The position numbers and the translations under genes are program-made. The notes below the pieces were generated by a model. The model made no database searches. It saw only the letters and a list, made by a program, of their open reading frames with translations, and had not been told where the DNA came from. Source: Paracoccus versutus (GTDB lineage Bacteria > Pseudomonadota > Alphaproteobacteria > Rhodobacterales > Rhodobacteraceae). From it: a stretch of DNA of 34,289 nucleotides. Below, piece by piece: positions 9,207 to 17,107 of this stretch. Where the stretch lies: contig NZ_JRKO01000054.1 of NCBI RefSeq assembly GCF_000763885.1, positions 1-34,289 on the forward strand. Direction: 5' to 3'. Every line of letters begins with the position of its first letter. The first letter of the stretch is position 1.

Positions 9207-9318
9207 CGGTCACGCTGCTTTGCGAGATGCCGAGCGACCGGGCGATCTTTGCCATGGATGATCCCGCCAACCGGAGCCGGAACTTGAGGAGCTCATGGTT
9301 TTCAAGATCGACCTTCAT
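9207..9318 (-). pseudogene. 5' fragment of a Ner/Nlp-type HTH regulator gene
   Basis: From the ATG at 9318 about 37 residues match the start of small Mu Ner/Nlp-like (SfsB-like) DNA-binding proteins: HELLKFRLRLAGSS followed by the helix-turn-helix MAKIARSLGISQSSVTV. Such proteins usually continue with an Arg-rich helix and an ALGTTPEALWPDRY-like tail. Here the sequence breaks after SVTV and runs out of frame into tniB. The N-terminal HTH is nearly complete. A peptide made from this start would be fused to frameshifted tniB sequence and then to TniQ, since all share one open frame; whether that is expressed is unknown. Confidence 0.6.
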
Positions 9319-9341
9319 GGGCTGATATAAGTCCTTGGTCT

Positions 9342-9370
9342 GCAGAGTTACTCTGCGAATCAGAGATTCG
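9342..9370. promoter_or_regulatory. Two adjacent palindromes upstream of the HTH fragment, candidate operator
   Basis: GCAGAG-TTA-CTCTGC (9342-9356) is followed directly by CGAATC-AGA-GATTCG (9356-9370); each has perfect 6-bp arms around 3 bases, and they share one base. They lie 24 bases upstream of the HTH start at 9318, in the divergent gap to the next + strand gene. This position fits an autoregulatory operator, but no binding is shown. Confidence 0.4.
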
Positions 9371-9544
9371 AAAAACCACGATTGGCGCAACAAGATTGAT
9401 GACCACTTCTCATTTTTGCTTCAATTGACCGGTAATAATGGCAGCCAAACTGAGAAGAGTTCGTAAAGCATGCACTATTTTATGGTACGCTCTGATCAGC
9501 CCGCCATATCTGGAGCTCTTTGGCGGCGTGTCGAGGAGAACTGC

Positions 9545-10273
9545 ATGTTCGGATTGACCGACGAGGAGACTGCGGCACTTGTGGCAGCCAGGGCGGCTGT
9601 GCAGAACGCCCAGAGTATCGTCGATCGTCTCGAAAGGAAAATTTTCGACGCTGAATCAGAGGCTATTCGCGCGCGAAGGCGGACGCCCCGATCATCTGTA
9701 GCCGCAACCCTGTCGGCTAATGCCTCGCCTCGGCAGGACTTTCCAAAGCCTGCTTCAAAGAGATGCTCCCGGTCATCGTCTCTCTCGCGACTGCTCTACC
9801 CGCCGACGCCGCCGCCCCGCGAGGCCATCATCGACACCTTCGGCCTGGTAAAATCGTTCGGCGGCCTCGCGAACACCTATTCGATGGGGCACGCGCAAAC
9901 CCACCAAGCGCTGCGAGATGCCGGTATCAACATCTGGGAAGAGGTGGCGCGAGACTGGGATCGCGGCATTTCCGTCAAGGAGCTGAGTCGTCGCCATGGC
10001 ATCGGTCGAGACACCGTCGCCAGATGGATCCGGAAAACGGGCCGGATCGTCAACCCGCGCAACGGCAATCGGCGATCCGATGAAGCGCTCATCGTCAAAA
10101 CCTATAGGGAGACATATTCGGTCAACAAGGCAGCCATAGCGGCTGGGGTTGCTTGGGCCACGGCGCGTGCTGTTCTTTTGCGGGATGATGCTTGGACCGA
10201 GAAAAGGCGGAAACCTGCATCCATCTTCGGGTCCGGAGCGGAAACGGCACGCCAGTCTTTGCCCAGTTGCTGA
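9545..10273 (+). CDS. Protein with three HTH-like segments, putative DNA-binding protein
   Basis: 242 residues from the ATG at 9545, preferred over the ATG at 9470 because GAGGAGA lies five bases upstream. The first 45 residues (MFGLTDEETAALVAARAAV and on) look helical and coiled-coil-like, then comes a Ser/Pro/Arg-rich linker. From about residue 95 three similar segments follow: VKSFGGLANTYSMGHAQTHQALRDAGI, WDRGISVKELSRRHGIGRDTVARWIRKTGR written here in part as SVKELSRRHGIGRDTVARWI, and YSVNKAAIAAGVAWATARAVL. Each fits the helix-turn-helix pattern used by resolvase and transposase DNA-binding regions. No catalytic domain is seen. It is transcribed away from the HTH fragment across a 226-base gap holding the paired palindromes. 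I do not recognise the family; a role in the mobile element (end binding or regulation) is inference. Confidence 0.55.
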   Translation: MFGLTDEETAALVAARAAVQNAQSIVDRLERKIFDAESEAIRARRRTPRSSVAATLSANASPRQDFPKPASKRCSRSSSLSRLLYPPTPPPREAIIDTFGLVKSFGGLANTYSMGHAQTHQALRDAGINIWEEVARDWDRGISVKELSRRHGIGRDTVARWIRKTGRIVNPRNGNRRSDEALIVKTYRETYSVNKAAIAAGVAWATARAVLLRDDAWTEKRRKPASIFGSGAETARQSLPSC

Positions 10274-10345
10274 TCGATGAACCGACTTCTATCGGCGTCA
10301 GCGAGAACAGGCCTGAATTACAGGTCCACGCGCCCCGAGCGATCG

Positions 10346-10379
10346 GTCGACCAACCACCGGTTGGTTTCATTGGTCGAC
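10346..10379. repeat. Nested inverted repeats able to form alternative hairpins
   Basis: The outer arms GTCGACCAA (10346-10354) and TTGGTCGAC (10371-10379) are perfect 9-bp inverted repeats. Inside and partly sharing the left arm, ACCAACC (10350-10356) pairs perfectly with GGTTGGT (10360-10366) over a 3-base loop. Because the inner left arm overlaps the outer left arm, the two hairpins exclude each other. The element lies between the HTH protein and the small ORF at 10467. Confidence 0.6.
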
Positions 10380-10466
10380 GGCACGGCGAATCCTCCAGGA
10401 ATAGGGGCCTATGGGGGCTCCGTGCCGACTCAGCGGAACCACCTCACGAGCCAAACGGTGCTGACG

Positions 10467-10646
10467 ATGGCTGAAGCCACGGAAAATGAGACCGCTCGCC
10501 TGCTTCTGGACATGCGCCGGGAGATGCAAGACATGCACAAGAAACTTGCTCTGAGGCTCGACGGCATTGCCCATATTCTGGCATTGATGGAGCGGGGGCA
10601 TCGCGCCAAAAGGGGCAAAGAGGTGCCTCCTTTAAAGGCGGACTGA
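10467..10646 (+). CDS. Small hypothetical protein, helical
   Basis: 59 residues from the ATG at 10467; the open frame extends upstream to 10362, but the protein-like sequence begins at MAEATENETARLLLDMR. It is rich in charged and Leu/Met residues with a heptad feel (LLDMRREMQDMHKKLALRL) and ends in a basic tail (RGHRAKRGKE). I do not recognise it. Similar short amphipathic helical ORFs are common beside mobile elements in alphaproteobacteria. No strong ribosome site is seen, so it may not be translated. Confidence 0.35.
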   Translation: MAEATENETARLLLDMRREMQDMHKKLALRLDGIAHILALMERGHRAKRGKEVPPLKAD

Positions 10647-10860
10647 AGCGTCGGTTATGTGATGCCGCCTGTGCGAGTCTCGACCTCGGCAAGCGGCGCG
10701 ACAGCGGGTCGTCCTGTGCGGGCGACGTGCAGCATTTGGGGAAACGAACAGCGTCCATGGCCGATGATCCGGTAGTGGCGGCCCCTGCATTTGCTGTAAC
10801 AGCCAATCCACCCGGCTGACCGCAATCAGCCTGCCGACAGGCTGCACCGGCATCGAGCTA

Positions 10861-11037
10861 TCAGTCCTCGCCCCATATGTCGTCCATGAAGGCCTTATTC
10901 GCCTCGACAGTGTCCGTAGACCCCGATTGAAAACCCATCCGTGCAGCCTGCTCCTGGATCTTGCGCACACGTTCCGCAAGATCCGCCTTGGCGGGCGGAG
11001 AGTCGCTGTCGGTTCCTTGGACGCGGTCGCTTTCCAT
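10861..11037 (-). CDS. Small hypothetical protein, antitoxin-like in size and composition
   Basis: 58 residues from the ATG at 11037. After an acidic, Ser/Pro-rich start comes an amphipathic helix (AKADLAERVRKIQEQAARMG) and a short acidic end (ANKAFMDDIWGED). The composition, charge pattern and clean reading frame look like a real protein, and the acidic C-terminal tail is reminiscent of small antitoxins. No recognisable toxin gene adjoins it: a 73-codon frame (10632-10853) begins 7 bases downstream but turns Arg-rich. Function unknown; orphan or half of a lost pair. Confidence 0.4.
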   Translation of the reverse strand: MESDRVQGTDSDSPPAKADLAERVRKIQEQAARMGFQSGSTDTVEANKAFMDDIWGED

Positions 11038-11186
11038 GAGGCAACGATACCATACTCTGCGACATTCAGGAACTGCCGCGCAGAAGACGTGGTGTATCCT
11101 TGACGCAAGGCCAACGAGCCCTTGATATCACCGTTCCGCCCTGCCGGCCTGCGACAGCGCGCTGACCTGGTCGGGTTCCCGGCTGG

Positions 11187-11735
11187 TCAGCGCCAGATAT
11201 TCTGAAACCGCACCGCCGCCGTGCGGGTATAGCGTGCGGTATGGCGCGGATCGCGATGGCCGAGATAGTCCTGGATCAGCCGCAGGTCGCGCCCGGCATG
11301 GGCCAGGGCGTGACCGCAGGAATGGCGCAATATATGTGGGTGCACCGCGCCGAGCCCGGCTCGCGCCGCGATGCAGGTCAGGAGATAGTTCACCGCCTGC
11401 CGGGTCAGTGGCCCGCCACGCTCCGACAGAAACAGCCAGGGCAGCGGATCACCACGACCAGCCAGATAGCGCCGCAATGCCCGAATCTCATCCCCCGCCA
11501 GCGGCTGGCTGGTGGACAGCCCATGCTTCAGCCGCTGCACCCAGAGCCGGCCCGAGGCCAGATCGAGATCCGTCCGCCGCAGGGCGATCAGCTCGCTGAC
11601 CCGCAGCCCGTGCCGGTACATCAGCAACAGCATGAGATGATCGCGCGCGCCGTGCCGGCCGGACCTGGCCGCAGCCAGCAGGCGCTTGACCTCATCGGGG
11701 GTCAGGTAATCTCGGCGGCGCCGATGCGCATCCAC
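11187..11735 (-). CDS. Short tyrosine recombinase (FimB/FimE-like)
   Basis: 182 residues, essentially only the catalytic domain, as in FimB/FimE-type and other short phage-integrase-family recombinases. It begins DYLTPDEVKRLLAAAR, with the first catalytic Arg in HGLRVSELIAL, the HxxR box in HPHILRHSCGHAL, the second His in YLGHRDPRHT and the nucleophile Tyr in HTARYTRT. All key residues are present, so it may be active. The GTG at 11735 is used. The frame stays open for 13 further codons up to a stop (ATGACCCGATAG, 11775-11786), so the natural N-terminus may have been altered. It lies 350 bases from the divergent defence gene; inverted repeats in that gap are possible recombination sites. It could be the integrase of the accessory block or a DNA-inversion enzyme. 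Confidence 0.85.
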   Translation of the reverse strand: MDAHRRRRDYLTPDEVKRLLAAARSGRHGARDHLMLLLMYRHGLRVSELIALRRTDLDLASGRLWVQRLKHGLSTSQPLAGDEIRALRRYLAGRGDPLPWLFLSERGGPLTRQAVNYLLTCIAARAGLGAVHPHILRHSCGHALAHAGRDLRLIQDYLGHRDPRHTARYTRTAAVRFQNIWR

Positions 11736-11827
11736 CGGCGCGCTGCCGTCACTCTTAACAAAATGCTGGTCGGTGCGCTATCGGGTCATCTGATTTTGCC
11801 CTGCGATTTCTGGTCCTGACTCTATCC

Positions 11828-11859
11828 ACTCTTTACAAAACGGGCATTCTGTAAAGAGT
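11828..11859. repeat. Perfect 10-bp inverted repeat, candidate recombinase or regulator site
   Basis: ACTCTTTACA (11828-11837) and TGTAAAGAGT (11850-11859) are exact inverted copies around 12 bases. The right part (GCATTCTGTAA) resembles two further copies nearby, GCATTCCCGTAAC (11928-11940) and ACATTCGTTAC (11944-11954). The cluster lies in the gap between the recombinase gene and the large kinase-helicase gene. There is no T-run, so it is not a classical terminator. Confidence 0.55.
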
Positions 11860-12031
11860 TTGCTGTGGGTTACGACGTCGCTTCCGGCCCATTCCTGCCG
11901 CTCGGTCAGACCGAATGCTGCGACGCGGCATTCCCGTAACCGGACATTCGTTACTCTGCCACGATCGCAACGCCCGAGAAGCCCAAGGACGCGAAGTTAA
12001 CCGGATGCACTCTTTGCCAGAGAAATTCCAC

Positions 12032-12059
12032 TTCACTGAAGCCGCCGCCTGTCTATAGT
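12032..12059 (+). promoter_or_regulatory. Candidate sigma70-type promoter of the kinase-helicase operon
   Basis: TTCACT (12032-12037) as -35 and TATAGT (12054-12059) as -10 with a 16-base spacer lie 26 bases before the start codon. GAGGGAG (12068-12074) then serves as the ribosome site of the gene at 12086. The rest of the gap from 11736 holds the inverted-repeat cluster and no gene that I can support. Confidence 0.4.
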
Positions 12060-12085
12060 CAACCAACTGAGGGAGAACACAGCTT

Positions 12086-15000
12086 ATGAGGGTGACAATT
12101 TGCGGTCGTGGTGTCCACAAACGCGAAGTGAAAAGCATTGAACGGTTGAAAAATGATTTGCCGTCGGACTGGTACGCATTCACCAATCTTGATCTGGTTC
12201 TGGGCCTTGGAAAAACGCGCGAGGTCGATCTTGTCATCGTCAGCCCGCATCGCGTCTTCTTAATTGATATCAAGGAATGGCACGGAAAGATCGAAAATAA
12301 GGACGGGCGTTGGTATCAAAACGGCGAAGATAAGGGCCCGTCCCCTGTAAAAAAGATAAGTGATATCTGCCGTGAGGTTCTCCCGTTCCTGTCTTCTGCG
12401 CTGAAAAGCCGTCCCGTCGACCAGAAGGGCGCTGTCCCGAAGTTAGAGGGCCTTGTGGTCCTCGCCGGTACCGCGACGGCTGCCCATCTTGATGGATTGG
12501 AAAAGTCGAAGGTCCTTACACTGGATCAGTTTGTTAAACTGATGGGCGACGAACAGCGCATGACGGAGGTTTTTGGAGAGCCGTGGACGCAATTCCGGTA
12601 TACGCCGCTCACGGCGCAAAGCTGGAAGAATATGCTGCATAGCTTCTTCAATGCATCATCCCCGCAATCTCCATTCAAGCACGGCAAGCGGCGTTTCCAG
12701 AGATACGTAGCTGAAGATGAACCCTGTTTTGAGCATCCTCGCGACATTTATCAGGAGTTCGAAGCAAGCGACGAGGATAGCAAAAACAATCTTGGCATTC
12801 TCAGGCTTTGGGATTTTACAAAGTGCAGCGACGGTCGGTTTCAAACCGAAGACGGTCGCCTCGAAATAGCGGGGCGAGAGAAGCAGGTGTATCACTGGCT
12901 TCTGGACCGTGACCAGGATTTTGAACGCACACTGCTTACGCCGCGTTTGGATGATCCCGATCGTGGTGCACGTTACTGGGAAATCTTCGACCGCCGCCGC
13001 CGCATGGCCCGACTCAAGGACTATGCGGTGAGTGAGTCGACTTTATCCCTGCCTGCGGCGCGCGTAGAGCTGGCCCGCCAGTTGGTTGCCGCCGTTGCCT
13101 CAATGCACCGTCATAACGCGGCTCATCTCGATCTCGGGGGTCATAGCATCTGGCTCGAAGAGCCAACCTCCGTAAAGCTTTCGCATCTCTTTGCAGCACG
13201 GTTTCCTGATACAAAATCGTTGGGCGATGCCCGATATCAGTTCTTGGCCAGTGTAACCGTTCCTGAGGATATTCTTGGCGAGGACAAGGGGCCGAAAAAG
13301 AGGGATGTATTTCTGCTCGGCGTTGCTGTTCACGAGTTGCTGTTTGGGCGTATTCCGGCTGGTGACCCTGCAGAATGGGATCCATCGATCGATACCAGCG
13401 GCGAATTTGAAATGCTGCATAGCTGGCTCGCGGAGGCATTGGAAGTCGATCCTGGAAGCCGATTTGCAGACGCGGGCGTCGCTCTGAGCTCCTTTAACAA
13501 GGCCACGGCGGCGCGTCCCTCTCAGGAAGAAGTGATGTCCGGATTGGAAGCCCTTCGCGGCTCCATTCGAACCAGCCGCCAACTTTTCCAGGCCTTCCCT
13601 GATCAGGGCGATGTAATCAAAGAAAGCGATGCTCTAGATGTGTGGCGCTCTCAAGAGGATGGCGAACCGGTCATCATAAAGCACTGGAAGTCAGCTGCGT
13701 GGGGGTCGCTGCAGAATGAAGGCCGCACCGTCCTATCGTTCCTGCACAGGGCATCATCGGTTATGATGGATAAGTTGCCCGGAATGCCCAACGTGCGCGG
13801 GGTGCATTGGCTGGGCGACAGTATGGCCATCGTCCAGGAGTGGATCGACGGGACCGTTCTCGACACCCTGTTGAACAAGTCGTCATCGGAACTGGCGGAC
13901 CAGGTAAAGGCAATTGAGCTCGCGCGCCGCCTTGTGAGGGCAGTTGATGATCTCCATGAGCACTGTTTTTCGCATGGGGACATCAAGCCTTCAAATATAG
14001 TCATAAATAATGAGGGGAATCCCATCCTTATCGACGCATTGGATTTTGCACCTCGCGTCGATGGTGAACTTCGTACGTTTGCCTATGCTCCTGATTCCGG
14101 CAATCGCTTCGAGCGCGACCGATTTGCCGTTACGAAGATCGTAGAGGAGATTTGCGCAACCAGCATGCTAGAGGCACAGGATGCTGCTAGGCTGTCGACT
14201 GCTGCGCGGGAATGCCGGGACAGGGACCCAAAGCTAGCGACACTTCTGCCGCTGCAAGAGGCTTGCGATCTCATCTACGAGCGGCTCACCGCGCAAGAGG
14301 AAGTTGTAGCGAAGGAAAAGAGAGCCCAGATTGCAGTTTCTATCGTGAGAGAAAACATTGGGCCCATCGAACCGGACGAAGGCAGGCTCTTCATCAGCTT
14401 GCACCGCCGCCCCGATCGATCCCAAGCAAAACTGTCTATCCGAGGTGCGTTTGAGCGCATCGAAGTCACTCTCGACGACACCGGCAAACCGGTGCGAGCA
14501 CGCCGCTGGTCCCTTGAGCAATGGCGGATAGCTCAGATCGCAAGGAACGAATTTCATTCAATAGATGCCGACCTTACCGTCGCACGGTCGGATATCAATG
14601 ATTTTTCGGCGCTGTCTGGTGTTCTCGAAGACCCAGTCGTTGCGGCGGAACTTCGCACTTATCTGGCTGGTACCACGAGCGAACCGCTCAAAAAGCTGCC
14701 AGACGATGTCGATGAGCTCTCGGAAGAAGATGAGGCGGAAGACGCACTGTCTGAGGAGATCGCGAGCGCCCCGGTTCAGAAGAAGCCCGCTGATGTCGAT
14801 GTCCGCGCTCTTTGGCGAACGCTCACGGATGTTGAAAACGAACTTACCACCGATGGAATAGCTCTGCTCGACAGCGTGTACGACAGGTCTTTGCAACGGC
14901 ATAAAGTTGCTCTGGAGCTGGAGACAGGGGACTTTGATTTCTCGCGTCAGGATACAGTCGGGGTGCAGCGGCAGGATCCGAAGGGGAACTGGCGCAGAAT

Positions 15001-17107
15001 TGGTGATCTCGATTTGGATCGGTCCCGGCCTGATTTGGCGGTCATAAGCGCCCATAGCGGTAATGCCATCGGATCGCGCATTGTTGAGGAAGGGCAGCGC
15101 CTACGTTTCGTCAGCCATTTCGAGGTCCAGAGCCTCAAGCGCAGAACGGATGCGGTTGATCGCATTCTCGAAGGAAACGGCCGGGCGGCGAACCTTCTGT
15201 CGGTTTTTGACCCGCGATCGGGCGCATCTCCGCAGGTGACCAATCATGTTCCGAACGAAGAAGTCTTAAGAACTTACGGACTGAACGAGGATCAGGAACA
15301 AGCTTTCCGGCGCATTGTCAAAACCCGGCCGGTCGGGGTCCTCCAGGGTCCGCCCGGCACAGGGAAAACTCGGTTCATCGCCGCGCTTGCACATTACGCC
15401 ATCACCGCAGGTCTGGCACGGAACGTGCTGCTAGCCAGCCAGTCGCATGAGGCGGTGAACACTGCAGCCGAATCCGTACTCGCATTGTTCCGAAAGGCGG
15501 GCGAAGATCCGAGCTTGCTCCGCGTGGCCATGAATGACGGTCAGGTTTCAGCTCCTCTGAGGCCGTTTCACACGGCCAGGGTGGAGCAGAGCTACAAGGA
15601 CCGCTTCAGTGCGTCCTTTGCCGAGCGGCTGGCGGTAGCAGGAAAAGCCCTAGCTATTCCAGAAGATGCTATAGCCATAGTTGTGAAACTGGAGACGACT
15701 CTGCGCCCTGTTATCGTGCGCATAGCCGAACTTTGCGGTGACAGCGACCCCGACTACCAGCGGATCAACAGCCTTATCCAGACGCTTACGACATTGCTGG
15801 CAGATATCGGTATCAATGTGAATCTGCCAGAGGAACGCATCGAAAGCGAATGGCTAGCGGTCCTTGATGATGTGGGCAAGGCCGTTGCGGATATCGCCCG
15901 CAAGGAACACGCGGTGTCCGCTGACAAGATTCGGCGGCTGCGGGCTGTTGCCGGTTTGGGACGAGACTTTATTGGCAGTGTTTCCCGTGCTGAACGTAGT
16001 TTTGATACCTTCCTGGCGGGGACGCGCCAGATCGTAGTGAGAACTTGCGTGGGGCTTGGACGTTCGTCGCTTGGTTTGACGGCTACCGCATTCGATCTTG
16101 TCATCGTTGACGAAGCCGCGCGATGCACAGCAGGCGAACTACTGGTGCCATTGCAGGCGGCCCGTTGGGCGGTTCTTGTTGGTGACCAGGCGCAGCTGGA
16201 GCCACAGCACAAGGCCGAGGTCGTCAACCTTGTGGCTGATCGCACAAGGATATCGAAACGAGAGATTCAGCGAAGCGACTTCGAGCGGTTGTTCCTTACC
16301 GAGTACGGACGAGATGCCGGTGCCCGGCTGAAGACCCAGTACCGGATGTTGCCGCCAATCGGGCAACTTGTGTCCGAGTCCTTTTATCCTGACCTCGCCC
16401 TAGAAGCCGGCCGATCGGTGCCGATCATTCCTGCGCAGGTGCTGCCGGAGGAACTGGAAAAACCCCTGGCCTGGATCGAAACCGATGGTCTGGGCTCCGC
16501 AGGCCATGAGCAATCTATGGGTAGTAGTCGCATTAACAAGGCAGAAGGCGATTCCATAATTGGCCTTTTGACCAAATGGCACGAGAACGGGTCTTTCCGT
16601 TCGTGGCTACAGGAGCAGAATACGCACCAGGCGGGTATCGGCGTCATTTGTATGTATGCGGCCCAGCGAAACCTCGTCGACAAGGCACTGAGGCAGTCGC
16701 GGCTCGCTTATCTACTGGATCGTCATATCAAGATCGGCACCGTTGATAGTTATCAGGGCAAAGAAAATCCCATAATCCTGCTGTCGCTGGTCCGAAACAA
16801 TTCGGCGGGTCCCATTGAGGCCGGGGTTAAGAGAATTCAAGAAGGTTTCCTGGCTACGCCCAACCGTATCAACGTCGCGGCCAGCCGCGCTATGGATCGT
16901 CTGGTAATAATAGGTGCGCGGAACCGATGGCGCGAAGGCGGCCCGATGAGCCTCTTGGCGTCGAGTTTTGCCCGTCGCGCCGCCGAGGGATCCGCTCAGG
17001 AATTCGCGGCAGAAATTTTGTTCGGCGCCGACAAAGATGCCAATCGCGCTGATCATGCTTCTTCAAAACCTAGATGCGCCGAAGGAGGTGCCCGTGGAAA
17101 CGCTTAG
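12086..17107 (+). CDS. NERD - pseudokinase - kinase - SF1 helicase defence-like protein
   Basis: 1673 residues, four modules. (1) Residues about 10-110: NERD nuclease-related domain, with TREVDLVIVSPHRVFLIDIKEW at 44-65 supplying the D...DxK-type acidic/Lys residues. (2) About 230-480: a degenerate kinase-like domain; its catalytic loop is HLDLGGHS (347-354), without the Lys and Asn of HRDLKPxN, so probably inactive. (3) About 495-720: a second kinase domain with the Lys of VIIKHWK, a helix-C Glu in LQNEGR, HGDIKPSN (630-637) and an Asp in place for DFG (LIDALDF), so possibly active. (4) About 1060-1640: UPF1/COG1112-like helicase with Walker A GPPGTGKT (1088-1095), DEAA (1342), GDQAQLEP (1366), SYQGKE (1555) and NVAASRA (1596). 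An acidic linker (DELSEEDEAEDALSEE) precedes module 4. NERD plus kinase is known from PglW (BREX type 2), and kinase plus helicase from MkoA (Mokosh); I do not know a named system with all of these. It overlaps its partner gene by 14 bases. An antiphage role is inference. Confidence 0.85.
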   Translation: MRVTICGRGVHKREVKSIERLKNDLPSDWYAFTNLDLVLGLGKTREVDLVIVSPHRVFLIDIKEWHGKIENKDGRWYQNGEDKGPSPVKKISDICREVLPFLSSALKSRPVDQKGAVPKLEGLVVLAGTATAAHLDGLEKSKVLTLDQFVKLMGDEQRMTEVFGEPWTQFRYTPLTAQSWKNMLHSFFNASSPQSPFKHGKRRFQRYVAEDEPCFEHPRDIYQEFEASDEDSKNNLGILRLWDFTKCSDGRFQTEDGRLEIAGREKQVYHWLLDRDQDFERTLLTPRLDDPDRGARYWEIFDRRRRMARLKDYAVSESTLSLPAARVELARQLVAAVASMHRHNAAHLDLGGHSIWLEEPTSVKLSHLFAARFPDTKSLGDARYQFLASVTVPEDILGEDKGPKKRDVFLLGVAVHELLFGRIPAGDPAEWDPSIDTSGEFEMLHSWLAEALEVDPGSRFADAGVALSSFNKATAARPSQEEVMSGLEALRGSIRTSRQLFQAFPDQGDVIKESDALDVWRSQEDGEPVIIKHWKSAAWGSLQNEGRTVLSFLHRASSVMMDKLPGMPNVRGVHWLGDSMAIVQEWIDGTVLDTLLNKSSSELADQVKAIELARRLVRAVDDLHEHCFSHGDIKPSNIVINNEGNPILIDALDFAPRVDGELRTFAYAPDSGNRFERDRFAVTKIVEEICATSMLEAQDAARLSTAARECRDRDPKLATLLPLQEACDLIYERLTAQEEVVAKEKRAQIAVSIVRENIGPIEPDEGRLFISLHRRPDRSQAKLSIRGAFERIEVTLDDTGKPVRARRWSLEQWRIAQIARNEFHSIDADLTVARSDINDFSALSGVLEDPVVAAELRTYLAGTTSEPLKKLPDDVDELSEEDEAEDALSEEIASAPVQKKPADVDVRALWRTLTDVENELTTDGIALLDSVYDRSLQRHKVALELETGDFDFSRQDTVGVQRQDPKGNWRRIGDLDLDRSRPDLAVISAHSGNAIGSRIVEEGQRLRFVSHFEVQSLKRRTDAVDRILEGNGRAANLLSVFDPRSGASPQVTNHVPNEEVLRTYGLNEDQEQAFRRIVKTRPVGVLQGPPGTGKTRFIAALAHYAITAGLARNVLLASQSHEAVNTAAESVLALFRKAGEDPSLLRVAMNDGQVSAPLRPFHTARVEQSYKDRFSASFAERLAVAGKALAIPEDAIAIVVKLETTLRPVIVRIAELCGDSDPDYQRINSLIQTLTTLLADIGINVNLPEERIESEWLAVLDDVGKAVADIARKEHAVSADKIRRLRAVAGLGRDFIGSVSRAERSFDTFLAGTRQIVVRTCVGLGRSSLGLTATAFDLVIVDEAARCTAGELLVPLQAARWAVLVGDQAQLEPQHKAEVVNLVADRTRISKREIQRSDFERLFLTEYGRDAGARLKTQYRMLPPIGQLVSESFYPDLALEAGRSVPIIPAQVLPEELEKPLAWIETDGLGSAGHEQSMGSSRINKAEGDSIIGLLTKWHENGSFRSWLQEQNTHQAGIGVICMYAAQRNLVDKALRQSRLAYLLDRHIKIGTVDSYQGKENPIILLSLVRNNSAGPIEAGVKRIQEGFLATPNRINVAASRAMDRLVIIGARNRWREGGPMSLLASSFARRAAEGSAQEFAAEILFGADKDANRADHASSKPRCAEGGARGNA

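Noticed and set aside
10632..10853. 73-codon minus-strand frame just downstream of the 58-residue ORF, possible toxin partner
   Set aside because: The second half is an Arg/His-rich run typical of non-coding frames, it overlaps the end of the + strand small ORF, and no family is recognisable.
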